A stretch of 64,000 nt of DNA from Streptomyces sp. NBC_00440 (GCF_036014215.1 NZ_CP107921.1:7499501-7563500), one strand, 5' to 3'; numbered from the stretch's first letter, positions 17,456 through 30,907 are shown. The notes: generated by a model not told the origin, from the letters alone. Made by a program: numbers and translations.

Positions 17456-18160
17456 ATGGCACTGGCAACAAAGACGGACCAACGGCCGTCCATGGCGCGA
17501 TCGGTCTGGGGATCGACCGTGGGCAAGAAGACGATCATGGCCGTGAGCGGTCTGATCATGCTGCTGTACCTGGTCGTCCATATGCTGGGGAACCTCAAGA
17601 TCTTCTTCGGCTCCGGGCAGTTCAACAGCTACGCGCACTGGCTGCGCACCATCGGCGAGCCCTTCCTGCACTACGAGTGGGCGCTCTGGATCATCCGCGT
17701 CGTGCTCGTCGTCGCTGTGGTGCTGCACGCGGTCTGCGCCTACCAGCTCAGCCGCCGCGACCTGCGGGCCCGCCCGGTCGCGTACGCACACAAGCGCCCG
17801 CGGTCCAGCTACGCCACCCGCACCATGCGCTGGGGCGGCATCATCATCGTGCTGTTCATCGTGTGGCACCTGCTGGACTTCACCACCCTCACCGTCAACA
17901 ACAACGCCCAGCCCGGGCACCCGTACGAGAACGTCGTGGCGACGTTCCACACCTGGTACGGCGACGTCATCTACATCGTCGCGATGCTCGCGCTCGGCCT
18001 GCACATCAGGCACGGTTTCTGGAGCGCGGCACAGACCCTCGGCGCCGGGAAAGCCACCCGCGACCGGGTGCTCAAGGCCACCGCCAACATCCTCGCGCTG
18101 GTGCTGACGGTGGGCTTCATCTCGGTACCCGTCGCCGTCATGACCGGAGTCGTGAGCTGA
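17456..18160 (+). CDS. sdhC: Succinate dehydrogenase/fumarate reductase cytochrome b subunit
   Basis: A 234-aa membrane subunit of the Bacillus-type (cytochrome b558) family with five hydrophobic segments. Histidines suitable for haem ligation occur in [22 protein letters not shown] and [10 protein letters not shown]. It anchors the dehydrogenase and passes electrons between the iron-sulfur subunit and menaquinone. The ATG start follows an open region carrying the LysR box. The gene ends one base before the sdhA ATG, and the three genes form one operon. Confidence 0.92.
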   Translation: MALATKTDQRPSMARSVWGSTVGKKTIMAVSGLIMLLYLVVHMLGNLKIFFGSGQFNSYAHWLRTIGEPFLHYEWALWIIRVVLVVAVVLHAVCAYQLSRRDLRARPVAYAHKRPRSSYATRTMRWGGIIIVLFIVWHLLDFTTLTVNNNAQPGHPYENVVATFHTWYGDVIYIVAMLALGLHIRHGFWSAAQTLGAGKATRDRVLKATANILALVLTVGFISVPVAVMTGVVS

Positions 18161-18161
18161 C

Positions 18162-20107
<1,946 letters not shown>

Positions 20108-20111
<4 letters not shown>

Positions 20112-20854
20112 AGCTCACCCTGCGCGTCTGGCGCCAGCAGAACGCGGCCGCCCCCGGCGCCATGACGACCTACGAAGTCGACGACATCTCACCGGACATG
20201 TCGTTCCTGGAGATGCTCGACACCCTCAACGAGGAACTCACGCTCAAGGGCGACCAGCCCGTCGCCTTCGACCACGACTGCCGCGAGGGCATCTGCGGCG
20301 CGTGCAGCCTGGTCATCAACGGTGACGCCCACGGCCCGGAGCGCACCACCACCTGCCAGCTCCACATGCGCTCCTTCCGGGACGGCGACACCATCGACGT
20401 CGAACCGTGGCGCGCCTCGGCGTTCCCGGTCGTCAAGGACCTCGTCGTGGACCGCTCGGCCTTCGACCGGATCATCCAGTCCGGCGGATACGTCAGCGTC
20501 CCGACCGGCGCGGCGCCCGAGGCGCACGCCACGCCCGTACCGAAGCCGGACGCCGACTTCGCCTTCGAGCACGCCGAGTGCATCGGCTGCGGTGCCTGTG
20601 TGGCGGCCTGCCCCAACGGCTCCGCGATGCTGTTCACATCGGCGAAGGTCAACCACCTCAACGTGCTTCCGCAGGGGGCTCCCGAGCGTGAGACGCGGGT
20701 CCTCGACATGGTCGCTCAGATGGACGACGAGGGGTTCGGCGGCTGCACGCTCACCGGGGAGTGCGCCACCGCCTGCCCCAAGGGCATCCCGCTGCCGTCG
20801 ATCACCGCGATGAACAAGGAGTGGCTGCGCGCCACCCGCAAGGTCAGCCGCTGA
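20108..20854 (+). CDS. sdhB: Succinate dehydrogenase/fumarate reductase iron-sulfur subunit
   Basis: A 248-aa electron-transfer subunit. The N-terminal ferredoxin domain has the [2Fe-2S] cysteines in [15 protein letters not shown] with a later Cys in TTCQLH. The C-terminal domain has [13 protein letters not shown] ([4Fe-4S]) and [15 protein letters not shown] ([3Fe-4S] ligands). It joins the flavoprotein to the cytochrome b anchor. The ATG overlaps the sdhA stop. A long terminator hairpin follows about 30 bp after its stop. Confidence 0.95.
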
Positions 20855-20882
20855 TCCCGCCGGCTCTGCTCGTTCCGGGGCC

Positions 20883-20917
20883 GCTGCGCGGGGTGTGACA
20901 GGGCGTACGGTGTCCCG

Positions 20918-20933
<16 letters not shown>
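20883..20933. terminator. 17-bp perfect inverted repeat, bidirectional terminator
   Basis: Perfect 17-bp arms (GCTGCGCGGGGTGTGAC and its complement) are separated by 17 bases between convergent sdhB and the uvrA-like gene. The right arm includes the uvrA-like stop codon and its last codons, so the stem serves as terminator for one gene and coding sequence for the other. No T-run is present, as is common in Streptomyces. Confidence 0.75.
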
Positions 20934-23260
<2,327 letters not shown>

Positions 23261-23322
23261 ACCGGAATTCTAGTGCCGCGGTACCGGAGAACCCGGGTGG
23301 CGGTTGCCCTGCGCGGCCGCCG

Positions 23323-24708
23323 TCACAGGCCGACATCCCGGCGCCGTACGTCGTCCAGCGACTCCCGGCGTACGAGCACCCGGGCGGCCCCGTCCCGCAC
23401 CGCGACCACCGGCGGGCGGCCGATCAGGTTGTAGCCGGATGCCATGGACAGGTGGTACGCCCCCGCGGCCGGTACCGCCAGCAGATCGCCCGGCCGTACG
23501 TCGGCGGGCAGCGGCACCCGGTCCGCCACGACATCGCCCGCCTCGCAGTGCCGCCCCACGACGGTGGCCTCGGCGGGCCCTGCGGCGGAGCGGCGGCCCA
23601 CGAGCCGGGGCGCGTACCCGGCTCCGTACAGCGCGGGCCTCGGGTTGTCGCTCATTCCGCCGTCCACGGCGACGAAGGTGCGCTTCCCGGTCCGTTTGAC
23701 CGACAGCACCCGGTAGAGGACCACTCCGGCGGGCCCGGTGATGGCCCGGCCCGGCTCCAGGGTCAGCCGCGGTACCGGCAGCCCGGCCCGTGCACAGCCG
23801 TCGGCCAGCTCCGCGCGGACCCGGGAGGCCAGCGTGTCCGGACCGAGGCTCTGATCACCCGGACGGTAGGCGATGGCATGACCACCGCCGATGTCCAGCC
23901 GGCGCAGGGTCACACCGTGCTGGTCCCGTACCCGGGCCAGCAGCCCCACCATCCGCCGGACGGCGGCGGCATAGGGCTTGGCCGATGTGATCTGGGAGCC
24001 GATGTGGCAGTGCAGCCCGACGAGGTCGAGTCCCGGCTGGCCGAGGATCTTGGTCACGGCGTGCGCGGCGGACCCGTCGGTGAGGGAGAGGCCGAACTTC
24101 TGGTCGTCCGTGCCGGTGCGGACCGCCGCGTGCCCGCCGGCCGACACACCCGGGACGACCCGCACCATGACCGACCGGGGCGGGCCGGGCGGCACGGCCG
24201 CGGCGAGCCGGGCGATCTCCGACGCGCTGTCGACCACGATCACTCCGACGCCGAGCCGGACCGCCGCACTGAGGTCCTTGGGGCTCTTCGCGTTGCCGTG
24301 CATCACGATCCGTTCGGGCGGGAAGCCGGCGCCGACGGCGAGTTCCAGCTCGCCCGCCGAGCAGACGTCGAGCCCCAGCCCCTCCTCGTGGACCCAGCGG
24401 GCGACGGCCCGGCACAGGAACGCCTTGGCCGCGTAGACGACTTCGTCGTCGGGGAAGGCGGCCCGGTAGGCCCGGCAGCGCTCCCGGACCTCGGCCTCGT
24501 CCAGCAGGTAGACGGGCGTGCCGAACTCCTCGGCGGCCTCGGCGAGGGAGACCCCGCCGACGGTGACATCCCCGTCGGGGAGCGGGCGGGCGGAGGCCGG
24601 CCAGACGGACAGCGCACCGGCCTCGGCGGGATCCGTGGCAGCGGTCTCCGGGACGGCGGAGGACGAAGCGGAGGCGGCGGTGGCGGATACAGCGACAGGA
24701 ACGGACAT
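23323..24708 (-). CDS. lysA: Diaminopimelate decarboxylase
   Basis: A 461-aa PLP enzyme of the alanine-racemase-fold (type III) decarboxylases. The pyridoxal lysine is in VVYAAKAF near residue 94; other active-site segments are LHCHIGSQI, DIGGGHAIAY, LEPGRAITGPAGV, and VVGRHCEAGDV, where the cysteine completes the site across the dimer. It converts meso-diaminopimelate to lysine in the cytoplasm. The first 40 residues are Ala/Ser-rich and atypical, so the true start could be further in. It follows the SAV_915-type gene by 9 bp, implying one transcript. Confidence 0.88.
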   Translation of the reverse strand: MSVPVAVSATAASASSSAVPETAATDPAEAGALSVWPASARPLPDGDVTVGGVSLAEAAEEFGTPVYLLDEAEVRERCRAYRAAFPDDEVVYAAKAFLCRAVARWVHEEGLGLDVCSAGELELAVGAGFPPERIVMHGNAKSPKDLSAAVRLGVGVIVVDSASEIARLAAAVPPGPPRSVMVRVVPGVSAGGHAAVRTGTDDQKFGLSLTDGSAAHAVTKILGQPGLDLVGLHCHIGSQITSAKPYAAAVRRMVGLLARVRDQHGVTLRRLDIGGGHAIAYRPGDQSLGPDTLASRVRAELADGCARAGLPVPRLTLEPGRAITGPAGVVLYRVLSVKRTGKRTFVAVDGGMSDNPRPALYGAGYAPRLVGRRSAAGPAEATVVGRHCEAGDVVADRVPLPADVRPGDLLAVPAAGAYHLSMASGYNLIGRPPVVAVRDGAARVLVRRESLDDVRRRDVGL

Positions 24709-24717
24709 GGTTCCCCC

Positions 24718-25098
24718 TCAGCCGATCAGCAGATCGAGGCGGGTGGTGACGGCGGCTGTTCCGGTGCCGGCCGGGGCACCGGTGCGCCGCCCGACGCGGC
24801 CGGAGCGGGTCGCGGTGGGCGCGGAGAACTGCGGGTCGACGGTGAGCACGGCGACGCCCAGCGGCCCGACCAGGGCGCGCAGCGCCGGTTCGGAGAGCCT
24901 GATCCACGCCTGGTCCCGGCCGAGGGTGTTCCGCAGCCGCGCCTCCGATGTGAAGCCGACCGCGGTGCGCGCGCCGGGCGGGGTGCGGAAGACACGGGCC
25001 GAGCAGCCTGCGGGTCCCGGCCGGACGGGAACGAAGAGAGGCCCGGCCGGGGGCTGTTCGGGAGGTTCGGTGGCGTCGGCGTGGGTGCTCGTGGACAT
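24718..25098 (-). CDS. SAV_915-type small protein
   Basis: A 126-aa protein with a disordered acidic N-terminus followed by LFVPVRPGPAGCSARVFRTPPGARTAVGFTS, then LRNTLGRDQAWIRLSEPALRALVGPLGV. This resembles the small SAV_915-type family found in Streptomyces, of unknown function. AGGAGAGC lies before the ATG. It is only 9 bp upstream of lysA, so they are probably co-transcribed, though no functional link is known. Confidence 0.7.
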   Translation of the reverse strand: MSTSTHADATEPPEQPPAGPLFVPVRPGPAGCSARVFRTPPGARTAVGFTSEARLRNTLGRDQAWIRLSEPALRALVGPLGVAVLTVDPQFSAPTATRSGRVGRRTGAPAGTGTAAVTTRLDLLIG

Positions 25099-25280
25099 GG
25101 CGGCTCTCCTGGAGGAAGAAGGCGGTCGGTGCCCCGGCCGGGTCGGGCCGTGGCTGCATCGATGACGCTATGCCCGCAGGGGGAGGGGGCCGGTGTGCCG
25201 CTGACGGACACTTGACGCGCGGCTGCCCGGTACTGACGCGATGCTGACGCGCGGGCGCGGATGCGGGTGCGCGTACGGGC

Positions 25281-25310
25281 GCGGATACGGGGCGCGGATA
25301 CGGGGCGCGG
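25281..25310. repeat. 13-bp tandem repeat
   Basis: GCGGATACGGGGC occurs twice head to tail, with a partial third copy, in the 245-bp space between the APC permease and the SAV_915-type gene. It is likely simple replication-slippage DNA; no function is visible. Confidence 0.5.
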
Positions 25311-25343
25311 TCCGGCCGGCCGGACGGTGCCCGGTGCGCCGGG

Positions 25344-27314
25344 TCAGCCGACGTGGACGCGGGGCCGCCGGGCCGGATCGGGCTCCGCCCGGCGCAGGAC
25401 CTCACGGGTCACCGGGGCCACCTCGCCGTGGCCGAAGACCAGGAAGCGCAGCAGATGGCCGACCGGGCTGCCCTCGGTCCAGTTGAAGTAGGCGTGCGGT
25501 ACCCGGCCGGTGCGGTCCCTGAGCTGGAGGAGTACAGCGGCGATGGTGTTGGGCACTCCGGGGCCGACGACGCGCAGGATGCGCACCCCGTACCGTTCGC
25601 CGCCGGTCACCGGCATGCTCACTGTGAAGTCGGAGGAGTCCTGCACGGTGACTTCGAGGAAGAGGACCGGGCTCCCCTCGGGGATGTGGGTCTCCTCGCG
25701 CTGGCTGCCCTCCTTCGCGCGATACTCCGCCGCGTCGCGCTCGTGCGGCTCGTTGGCGATGACGCGCAGCGGCCCGAGCCGGGCGGCCGCGTCCACCAGC
25801 CGGGCGGCGGTGTCGTCGAACGTGACGTCGGCCGCGCGCAGTTCGAAGGCGCGGTGCACCCGGGACGCGAACGAGGTCAGCAGAATGCCGACGATGAACA
25901 GGGAGGCGATCTTCAGCCCGTCGGGGCGCTCGATCACATTGGTGACCAGGGTGTACGCGAAGACCGCCGTGATGAGACCGAAGCCGGCGGCGGCGCGCCG
26001 GCGGCCCCGGTGCAGGACCGCGACCGTCGAAGCGAAGGACGCGGACAGCATCAGGACCAGCACCCCGGTGGCGTACGCGCCGCTCTGCTTGTCGACGTTC
26101 GCGTCGAACTGCCAGGTGACGAAGAAGGCGATCGCCACGAAGATGAGGACGAGCGGCCGCACGGCGCGCGCCCACTCGGGCGCCATCCCGTAGCGCGGCA
26201 GATAGCGCGGTACGAGGTTGAGCAGCCCGGCGAGCGCCGACGCGCCGGCGAACCACAGGATCGCGATCGTGGAGATGTCGTACACCGTCCCGAAGACCTG
26301 GCCCAGATGCTCGTGCGCCAGATAGGCGAGGGCCCGCCCGTTGGCCTTGCCGCCGGCCTTGAACTCGGGGGCGGGGATGAGGATGGTGGTGGCCAGGCTG
26401 GAGACCAGCAGGAACCCGCTCATGATCAGCGCGGCGGTGGTGAGCAGCCTGCGGGTGTCCCGGATCCGTCCGGCGGGCTTCGCATACGTGTCCGTCGCGT
26501 CCCCCCTGACCTGCGGCATGACGGCGACCCCGGTCTCGAAACCGGACATGCCGAGTGCCAGCTTGGGAAAGACCAGCAGCGCCACACCGATCATCGCGAG
26601 CGGCGAGGAGTGCGCGGCCCTCGCCGCCTGCCACCAGTCGCTCACGTCCACGGGGTGGGTGGCCACGTTCCACACCGAGTTGGCGAGTACGACCAGGTTG
26701 AGCCCCAGATAGATCCCCACGAGGACGACCGCGATACCGATGGCCTCCCGGAAGCCCTTGAGGAAGATCGCGCCGAGACCGGAGACCAGCGCCAGGGTGA
26801 TCCAGAGATTGGCGCCCTGGAGCCAGTGCGGTGCGAACGGGTTCTCCACCACATGCGCGGAGGCGTCTGCGGCCGACAGAGTGATGGTGATCATGAAGTC
26901 GGTCGCCGCGAAGCCGAGCAGCACGAGGACGAAGAGCTTCCCCGCCCACCACGGCAGCAGCCGTTCCAGCATGGCGATCGAGCCCTCGCCGTGCGGGCTC
27001 TCGCGGGCCACCCGCCGGTACACCGGGAGCGCGCCGCCGAGTGTCAGGGCGAGCAGCACCAGGGTGGCGAGCGGTGAGAGCAGACCGGCGGCCAGTGCGG
27101 CGATGCCCGGCTGGTAGCCGAGCGTGGAGAAGTAGTCCACACCGGTGAGGCACATCACCCGCCACCAGGCATGCCCCTTGTTCTCGGCGGGCGGTGTGCC
27201 GTGCGGGCCGGGGTGCCGGGCCGACTGCTCGACCAGGCCTTCCAGCAGCCAGGCCCGCCAGCGCGCCGTGGGGCGCGCGGGCTGCGGCGGGGGCGCGGCC
27301 TGGCTGCCGGTCAT
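25344..27314 (-). CDS. APC family amino-acid permease with C-terminal cytoplasmic domain
   Basis: A 656-aa transporter. The N-terminal about 70 residues are polar, ending in the recognisable [28 protein letters not shown] first-helix motif of APC-superfamily permeases. About twelve hydrophobic segments follow to residue 490, then a 160-residue soluble domain with mixed strands and helices. A strong ribosome site (GGGGGA) precedes the ATG. Substrate is probably an amino acid or similar; the soluble tail suggests regulation by a ligand or protein. It stands alone between convergent or unrelated genes. Confidence 0.8.
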   Translation of the reverse strand: MTGSQAAPPPQPARPTARWRAWLLEGLVEQSARHPGPHGTPPAENKGHAWWRVMCLTGVDYFSTLGYQPGIAALAAGLLSPLATLVLLALTLGGALPVYRRVARESPHGEGSIAMLERLLPWWAGKLFVLVLLGFAATDFMITITLSAADASAHVVENPFAPHWLQGANLWITLALVSGLGAIFLKGFREAIGIAVVLVGIYLGLNLVVLANSVWNVATHPVDVSDWWQAARAAHSSPLAMIGVALLVFPKLALGMSGFETGVAVMPQVRGDATDTYAKPAGRIRDTRRLLTTAALIMSGFLLVSSLATTILIPAPEFKAGGKANGRALAYLAHEHLGQVFGTVYDISTIAILWFAGASALAGLLNLVPRYLPRYGMAPEWARAVRPLVLIFVAIAFFVTWQFDANVDKQSGAYATGVLVLMLSASFASTVAVLHRGRRRAAAGFGLITAVFAYTLVTNVIERPDGLKIASLFIVGILLTSFASRVHRAFELRAADVTFDDTAARLVDAAARLGPLRVIANEPHERDAAEYRAKEGSQREETHIPEGSPVLFLEVTVQDSSDFTVSMPVTGGERYGVRILRVVGPGVPNTIAAVLLQLRDRTGRVPHAYFNWTEGSPVGHLLRFLVFGHGEVAPVTREVLRRAEPDPARRPRVHVG

Positions 27315-27401
27315 GCGGGGATCCCCCTGTTGTCTCTGGCGGCTCTGCTGGCTGCGGGGTCTCGCCCTCAGAGCCGAGGGGCAGCGGTGTCCCTCACATC
27401 G

Positions 27402-28496
27402 TTACCCGGCCTGCCGCGGTGAGCGACCGCGCCGCCGTACGACGGCCGCCGCCAGCTCGCCGATCAGGCGCTCGGTCTCCTCCCAGCCCACGCAGGCGTC
27501 GGTCACGCTCCGGCCGTACGTCAGCGTGCTGAGCGGGCCCGGCTCCTGACGGCCCTCCAGCAGGAAGCTCTCCACCATCAGCCCCGCGATGCCCTCCTCG
27601 CCGGCTGCCACCCGGTCGGCGACCTCCCGTACGACCTCCGCCTGGCGCACCGGGTCCTTGCCGCTGTTGGCGTGGCTGGCGTCGATGACCAGACGGCCCG
27701 GCATCCCCGCCTTGTCCAGCAGTGCGAGGGCGTCGCTGATGTCCTGCGGGCCGTAGTTGGGCCCGCCGCGGCCACCGCGCAGAATCACATGGCAGTCGGG
27801 GTTGCCGGACGTCGAGACGACCGAGCCGTGGCCTTCGCCGTCGATCCCGAAGAAGACATGGCTCCCTGCCGCCGCCCGGCAGCCGTCGACCGCGGCCTGG
27901 ACGTCGCCGTCCGTCGCGTTCTTGAATCCGACCGGCATCGACACCCCGGAGGCGAGCTGGCGGTGCACCTGGCTCTCCGGTGTCCGTGCGCCGATCGCGC
28001 CCCAGGTCACCGCGTCAGCGATGTACTGCGGGCCGGTCGGCTCCAGGAACTCGCAGCCGACCGGGAGCCCGGTGCCGAGCACGTCGACCAGCACCTGGCG
28101 GGCTGTGCGAAGTCCCCGCTCCACGTCGTGTGTGCCGTCCAGACCGGGGTCGTTGATGAGCCCCTTCCAGCCGAGCGTCGTTCTCGGCTTCTCGAAGTAG
28201 ACGCGCATGACGACGCAGAGCTCACCGCTCAGCGGTGCGGCGGCCGCCGCCAGCCGCCGGGCGTACTCCAGTGCTGCCGCCGGGTCGTGGACGGAGCAGG
28301 GGCCGACGACGAGGAGGAGTCTGTCGTCCTCCCCGGCGAGTACGGACCGCACCGCCTCCCTGCTGTCGCGGACCAGCGCCACGCGCTCGGCGTCCAGGGG
28401 GAGTTCGTCCCGCAGGGCCGACGGTGCGACGAGGCGCTGGAAGCCGGTGACCCGCAGGTCGCCGGTGTCGGACGCTTCGGTGGTGGAGGTGTTCAT
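27402..28496 (-). CDS. aroG: 3-deoxy-7-phosphoheptulonate (DAHP) synthase, class I (AroF/G/H type)
   Basis: A 364-aa enzyme for the first step of the shikimate pathway (phosphoenolpyruvate plus erythrose 4-phosphate). Class I alpha signatures are VGPCSVHDP near residue 65, the phosphate-binding KPRTTLGWKGLINDP, and DASHANSGKDP. Most actinomycetes use class II DAHP synthases for housekeeping, so a class I copy is notable. The gene is preceded by a 22-codon leader peptide rich in Trp/Tyr and an intrinsic terminator, so expression is probably set by attenuation in response to aromatic amino-acid supply. Confidence 0.93.
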   Translation of the reverse strand: MNTSTTEASDTGDLRVTGFQRLVAPSALRDELPLDAERVALVRDSREAVRSVLAGEDDRLLLVVGPCSVHDPAAALEYARRLAAAAAPLSGELCVVMRVYFEKPRTTLGWKGLINDPGLDGTHDVERGLRTARQVLVDVLGTGLPVGCEFLEPTGPQYIADAVTWGAIGARTPESQVHRQLASGVSMPVGFKNATDGDVQAAVDGCRAAAGSHVFFGIDGEGHGSVVSTSGNPDCHVILRGGRGGPNYGPQDISDALALLDKAGMPGRLVIDASHANSGKDPVRQAEVVREVADRVAAGEEGIAGLMVESFLLEGRQEPGPLSTLTYGRSVTDACVGWEETERLIGELAAAVVRRRGRSPRQAG

Positions 28497-28579
28497 GAGG
28501 GCTTCCCGTTCTGCTGCGGCGGGAGGCCCTGTGCGTGCGGTGCACGCCCGCCCGGTACCAGCCCGCCTGTACGACGAAA

Positions 28580-28602
28580 GGCAGAGACGATGCGTCTCTG
28601 CC
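28580..28602 (-). terminator. Attenuator terminator upstream of the DAHP synthase gene
   Basis: On the minus strand GGCAGAGACG-CAT-CGTCTCTGCC forms a 10-bp perfect stem with a 3-base loop followed by TTTCGT. It sits between the leader peptide stop (28628) and the structural gene start (28496). This is the classic position for the terminator arm of an amino-acid attenuator. Confidence 0.8.
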
Positions 28603-28627
28603 TTGCTGGCTCCGGGTGATCGGTCGG

Positions 28628-28696
28628 TCAGCGCACGTGACCTCCGGCTCCACCCGGAGCCGGCTCATAGCGCTGATACCAACGGATCACTGACAT
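28628..28696 (-). CDS. Leader peptide for DAHP synthase attenuation (22 aa)
   Basis: ATG to TGA encodes 22 residues starting MSVIRWYQRYEPAPGG and ending in HVR. One Trp, then Tyr, then Tyr lie within five codons (TGG TAT CAG CGC TAT). Just after these codons the RNA contains an 8-bp hairpin (28644-28651 with 28656-28663). Its loop side can alternatively pair over 11 bp (28651-28661) with a segment right before the terminator (28608-28618). Ribosome stalling at scarce Trp/Tyr codons would shift this balance. No clear ribosome site is seen, so the leader may be translated from a leaderless RNA. Detailed pairing is inference. Confidence 0.75.
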   Translation of the reverse strand: MSVIRWYQRYEPAPGGAGGHVR

Positions 28697-28745
28697 GCGG
28701 AAACCGTAGCAGAGCCGGAGCGGCACCCGGACGGGGAACCTCCGG

Positions 28746-28775
28746 TTGATAGGCAACCATATGGTTGCCTATACT
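28746..28775 (+). promoter_or_regulatory. Promoter with embedded 24-bp perfect palindrome (ArsR operator)
   Basis: TTGATA (28746-28751) and TATACT (28770-28775) are spaced 18 bp and form a near-consensus promoter. A perfect 24-bp palindrome, ATAGGCAACCAT followed by its exact complement, covers 28749-28772 and overlaps both hexamers. The predicted transcript begins close to the GTG at 28782, so the mRNA may be leaderless. The site is ideal for autorepression by the ArsR-type protein encoded next. Confidence 0.85.
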
Positions 28776-28781
28776 TCGGGT

Positions 28782-29591
28782 GTGAGCATGGATGAGGCGT
28801 TCCGGGCACTGGCCGATCCGAACCGGAGGCGGCTGCTCGACCGGCTCAACGCCCGGAACGGGCAGAGCCTGCGGGAGCTGAGCGAGGGCCTGGAGATGAG
28901 CCGGCAGGCGGTGAGCAAACACCTCGCGCTGCTGGCCGGGGCCCATCTGGTGACGGCCGTCAGACATGGCAGGCAGAAGCTGCACTACCTCAACCCCGTG
29001 CCCATCCAGGAGATAGCCGACCGCTGGATCGGCCGGTACGAACGCGGGCGGCTGACGGCGCTCTCGGAGCTCAGACAGACCTTGGAAGGACCAGCCATGG
29101 ACAAGCCGGAATTCGTCTACGTCACCTATATCCGCACCACCCCCGAGAAGCTCTACGAGGCCCTGACCGACTGGGAGTTCATCAAGCAGTACATGGACGG
29201 CTGGGGGCCACGCTCGGACTGGGAGCCGGGATCGGTGGTCGAGTGGAAGATGGGTCCCGACGGGGATTTCGAGGACCTCGGCCAGCGGGTCATCGAGGCC
29301 GAACCGGGCAAGCGGCTCTCGTACACCTGGCACACGCTCCAGTCCATGCACCGGGAGATGTCCGACGACGTGTCGGACGAGGAGTTCGCGGAGGCGAGCA
29401 AGGAGCGATCCAGGGTCACCTTCGACATCGAGCCAGCCGAAGTGCCGTCGGCCGGGGTCAAGCTGACCATCACGCACGACGGCTTCGACAGCCCCGCGAG
29501 CAAGATGCTGGAGGGCATCAGCGGCGGCTGGGTCCTCATCCTCTCGGCACTGAAGACCCTGCTGGAGGGCGGCCGGACGGTCGCCGAGTAG
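28782..29591 (+). CDS. ArsR-type repressor fused to SRPBCC (AHSA1-like) domain
   Basis: A 269-aa two-domain protein. Residues 1-95 are an ArsR/SmtB winged helix (FRALADPNRRRLLDRLN, then LEMSRQAVSKHLALLAGAHLV) with no metal-binding cysteines. Residues about 105-269 are a START/SRPBCC domain of the AHSA1 type (YIRTTPEKLYEALTDWEFIKQYMDGWG). Such pairs are often separate adjacent genes; here they are one chain, so the hydrophobic-ligand domain may directly control DNA binding. The GTG at 28782 fits a leaderless start; the alternative ATG is two codons later. It faces away from the DAHP synthase leader. Confidence 0.85.
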   Translation: MSMDEAFRALADPNRRRLLDRLNARNGQSLRELSEGLEMSRQAVSKHLALLAGAHLVTAVRHGRQKLHYLNPVPIQEIADRWIGRYERGRLTALSELRQTLEGPAMDKPEFVYVTYIRTTPEKLYEALTDWEFIKQYMDGWGPRSDWEPGSVVEWKMGPDGDFEDLGQRVIEAEPGKRLSYTWHTLQSMHREMSDDVSDEEFAEASKERSRVTFDIEPAEVPSAGVKLTITHDGFDSPASKMLEGISGGWVLILSALKTLLEGGRTVAE

Positions 29592-29620
29592 TGCGGGGAC
29601 AGCGGCCGCGGCCCGGTGTG

Positions 29621-30622
29621 TCAGCCGGTGATCCGCGCCAGCCGCCGGTAGGAGTCGAGCAGCGCCGTACGGTCGTACGTACTGGTCGTGACCAGGAACT
29701 CGTCGGCGCCGCTGCGGCTCAGCAGCTTCTCCAGACCGTCCGCCACCTCGTCCTCGGTGCCGTGCAGCTGGCCGCGCCGGGCCTCGTCGAAAAGGGCCCG
29801 CTCCCGTTCGGTCATCCGCAGACCGGTGATCCGCTCGGCGGGGGCGAGCGGCGGGAACACGCCATGGGTGCGCGAGTAGGCCGTGGACCAGGCCTCGGGC
29901 AGCAGGATCCGGCGTGCCTCCTCGGTGGTGGGGGCAACGGCGACGGTGCCCGAGAGCACGACGTACGGGCGCTCGCCCCAGGCCGAAGGCCGGAACGCGT
30001 CGCGGTAGCCGTCGACGGCGCGCAGCATCTCGTCCTCGCCGCGAACGGCGGCGATCACCAGCGGCAGTCCCGCCCCGGCCGCCACCTGTGCTCCCGCGCC
30101 GGTCGCCAGGACGAAGGCCGGCAGCCGCAGCCCCTCCGCCGGACGGGCGTGGACCTGGGGGTGCGCGGTCTGGTCGCCGGAGAAGTAGCCCAGCAGCTCC
30201 GCCAGCTGGGCGGCGAAGTCCTCGGCGTCCTGCCTGCCGTGCCCCAGTGCCCGGCGGATGCCGTCGGTGAACCCGACGGACCGGCCCAGGCCCATGTCGA
30301 TCCGGCCGGGGAAGAGCGCTTCGAGCACACCGAACTGCTCCGCGACGACGAGCGGCCGGTGGTTGGGCAGCATCACCCCGCCGGTGCCCACCCGGATCGT
30401 CGAGGTGGCGGCCGCGACGGCGGCGGCGAGGACGGTGGGCGCGGAGCCCGCGACGCCGGGCACGCTGTGGTGCTCCGAGACCCAGAACCGGTGGTAGCCC
30501 AGCGCCTCGGCCTGTTGCGCGAAGCGCACGGTGTCGCGCAGGGCCTCCGGGCCGTCACGCCCTTCGCGGGTGCGGGAGCGGTCCAGTACGGAGAACGGGG
30601 TCGAGGAGATCGCAGAACTCAC
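29621..30622 (-). CDS. LLM-class flavin-dependent oxidoreductase
   Basis: A 333-aa luciferase-like TIM-barrel monooxygenase. Recognisable are FAQQAEALGYHRFWVSEHHSVPGVAGSAP, the strand VGTGGVMLPNHRPLVVAEQFG, and FPGRIDMGLGRSVGFT, all typical of the single-subunit luciferase-like group using reduced FMN or F420. Substrate unknown. It is convergent with the ArsR-SRPBCC gene and separated from dodecin by about 70 bp. Confidence 0.85.
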   Translation of the reverse strand: MSSAISSTPFSVLDRSRTREGRDGPEALRDTVRFAQQAEALGYHRFWVSEHHSVPGVAGSAPTVLAAAVAAATSTIRVGTGGVMLPNHRPLVVAEQFGVLEALFPGRIDMGLGRSVGFTDGIRRALGHGRQDAEDFAAQLAELLGYFSGDQTAHPQVHARPAEGLRLPAFVLATGAGAQVAAGAGLPLVIAAVRGEDEMLRAVDGYRDAFRPSAWGERPYVVLSGTVAVAPTTEEARRILLPEAWSTAYSRTHGVFPPLAPAERITGLRMTERERALFDEARRGQLHGTEDEVADGLEKLLSRSGADEFLVTTSTYDRTALLDSYRRLARITG

Positions 30623-30691
30623 AACGGGTTCAACGTCCGTGCCGGGCGCGCATTCCCCAGCCTCTTCCGCCGGGCGGGGGAGTGCGCCGGG

Positions 30692-30907
30692 TCACCCCTC
30701 GTCCTCCAGCCGGAAGCCGACCTTCAGGCCGACCTGGTAGTGCTCGACCTGCCCGTCCACGATCTGCCCGCGCACCTCGGTGACCTCGAACCAGTCGAGG
30801 CCCCTGAGCGTGCCCGCCGCGCGCCCCAGACCGTTGCGGATGGCCTGGTCCACGCCCTCGTGCGAGGTACCGACGATCTCCGTCACCCGGTAGGTGTGGT
30901 CCGACAT
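30692..30907 (-). CDS. Dodecin family flavin-binding protein
   Basis: A 71-aa protein matching dodecin in full length: TYRVTEIVGTSHEGVDQAIRNGL, then LDWFEVTEVRGQI with the flavin-stacking tryptophan near residue 39, and HYQVGLKVGFRLED. Dodecins form hollow dodecamers storing flavins or CoA-like ligands in the cytoplasm. An AGGAGC ribosome site precedes the ATG. It lies upstream of the flavin-dependent oxidoreductase on the same strand, a sensible pairing. Confidence 0.9.
   Translation of the reverse strand: MSDHTYRVTEIVGTSHEGVDQAIRNGLGRAAGTLRGLDWFEVTEVRGQIVDGQVEHYQVGLKVGFRLEDEG

Noticed and set aside
25281..25310. Tandem repeats as a CRISPR-like or regulatory array
   Set aside because: Only two and a bit direct copies of 13 bp without spacers; simple slippage is enough.
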